Shown here: one piece after another, positions 63,477-64,000 of the stretch
How positions within the stretch are numbered: the first letter of the stretch is position 1
Layout: every line of letters starts with the position of its first letter
NCBI RefSeq assembly: GCF_013030985.1
Contig: NZ_WPYP01000006.1
Span: 124,001-188,000 of the forward strand
Origin: Ruegeria arenilitoris
GTDB lineage: Bacteria > Pseudomonadota > Alphaproteobacteria > Rhodobacterales > Rhodobacteraceae
DNA length: 64,000 nucleotides
Direction of reading: 5' to 3'
The notes under the pieces: model-generated
Database searches by the model: none
What the model was told of the DNA's origin: nothing
Seen by the model: the letters and a program-made list of their open reading frames with translations, nothing else
Position numbers and translations under genes: made by a program

Positions 63477-64000
63477 GCCTGCTCCAACAGCTTTTCCGCC
63501 CGCGCCAGATCGTCGGGCGTGTTGACGTTAAAGAAAGGGTCAAACGGCTCGGCGTCGAACAGGGCCTCACGCCCGTCATGTTTGTCGGTCCACAACACGA
63601 CCTTGCGCAGCCCATTGTTGAGCGCATCGCGCAGATCATCGCGCAGTGCCACGGGCCAGAGACCAAATGTCGGGTGCCGGTTGATGCGTTTGCCCCCGCC
63701 TGATTTCAGCGCCTCATCCCCGGTGCGCGGCGTGGTCGCCAGCACCAGCGGATGGGTTTGCCCCTCGGCGGCCTGCGTCAGGCGCGCCACCAGATCGCGC
63801 GGGAAAAACGGCGTGTCGGCAGCGGCGGTGACGATACTGTCGGCGCCCTGCTCTGCCGCCCAGTCGAGCCCTGCCAGAACACCCGCCAGAGGGCCTGCGA
63901 ACCCTTCGATCGTATCGGGCAGAACGGGCAGGTTCAGATCAGCGAACCGTTCGGGATCACCATTGGCGTTCAGCGCCAGCCCATCCACCTGCGAGGTCAG
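63473..64000 (-). CDS. mobA: Molybdenum cofactor guanylyltransferase (5' end cut by window)
   Basis: The frame is open to base 64000, so the N-terminus with the LAGGxxRRMG motif is outside. The visible 175 residues show LPDTIEGFAGPLAGVLAGL, TAAADTPFFPRDLV and NVNTPDDLARAE, typical of MobA C-terminal half. Joins GMP to molybdopterin to make the MGD cofactor used by periplasmic molybdoenzymes. Confidence 0.9.
   Translation of the reverse strand: MTSQVDGLALNANGDPERFADLNLPVLPDTIEGFAGPLAGVLAGLDWAAEQGADSIVTAAADTPFFPRDLVARLTQAAEGQTHPLVLATTPRTGDEALKSGGGKRINRHPTFGLWPVALRDDLRDALNNGLRKVVLWTDKHDGREALFDAEPFDPFFNVNTPDDLARAEKLLEQA

Overview
The window is a stretch of alphaproteobacterial chromosome with high GC. 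It most likely comes from a Rhodobacterales (Roseobacter-group, Ruegeria-like) bacterium. The reasons are the full ethylmalonyl-CoA pathway set beside a TCA-cycle block, phaAB, the gene order mdh / mcl2-nnrU-DUF1737-mch / sdhCDAB / sucCD-sucAB-lpd, the LuxI/LuxR pair, GcvA-type LysR, TIGR02186, TIGR02302 and DUF1194 proteins, and several typical Rhodobacterales microproteins. The species cannot be fixed from sequence reading alone. No rRNA, tRNA, IS element, prophage or CRISPR array was seen.

Layout. 1-3.6 kb: TauE-type permease, TIGR02186 protein, an SDR and a Dda/RecD-like helicase. 3.7-5.3 kb: quorum-sensing locus (small ORF-luxR-luxI, minus strand). 5.5-11.6 kb: ccrA, a PlsB-like acyltransferase, ecm, an H-NS-like protein and deoD. 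11.6-19.1 kb: two microproteins, sdhCDAB, a DUF1194 protein and the mcl2-nnrU-DUF1737-mch operon. 19.3-22.8 kb: a secreted protein, a second TauE permease, mdh and a frameshifted DUF1963 gene. 22.8-33.3 kb: the sucC-sucD-sucA-sucB-lpd operon, interrupted by five extra small genes. 33.4-47.5 kb: TerB-like, PPOX, plsC, ftsEX, zinc-ribbon, TIGR02302, lysA, two small lipoproteins, argH, a TlpA-like thioredoxin, sterol desaturase and an EAL-like protein. 47.7-49.8 kb: phaAB. 50-64 kb: LysR/DMT pair, tRNA1-type methyltransferase, polyprenyl synthase, ispE, TPR protein, ETF-QO, soxR/VOC pair, greA, GNAT, and moeA-mobB-mobA running off the end.

How the genes fit together. PhaA and PhaB make acetoacetyl-CoA and 3-hydroxybutyryl-CoA. 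Ccr, Ecm, Mch and Mcl2 carry carbon through the ethylmalonyl-CoA route to malate. Sdh, Suc, Odh, Lpd and Mdh run the second half of the TCA cycle. Two kinds of shared promoter motif may tie these blocks together: paired TGTGATCACA palindromes with identical 21-bp spacing upstream of both sdhC and sucC, and TTGC/GCAA dyads upstream of ccrA, ecm, mcl2, phaA and phaB.

The most striking regulatory region is the quorum-sensing locus. Two matches to the CtrA consensus (TTAA-N7-TTAAC) flank luxR, and luxI is preceded by a leader ORF and a long hairpin that can bury both its Shine-Dalgarno sequence and its start codon.
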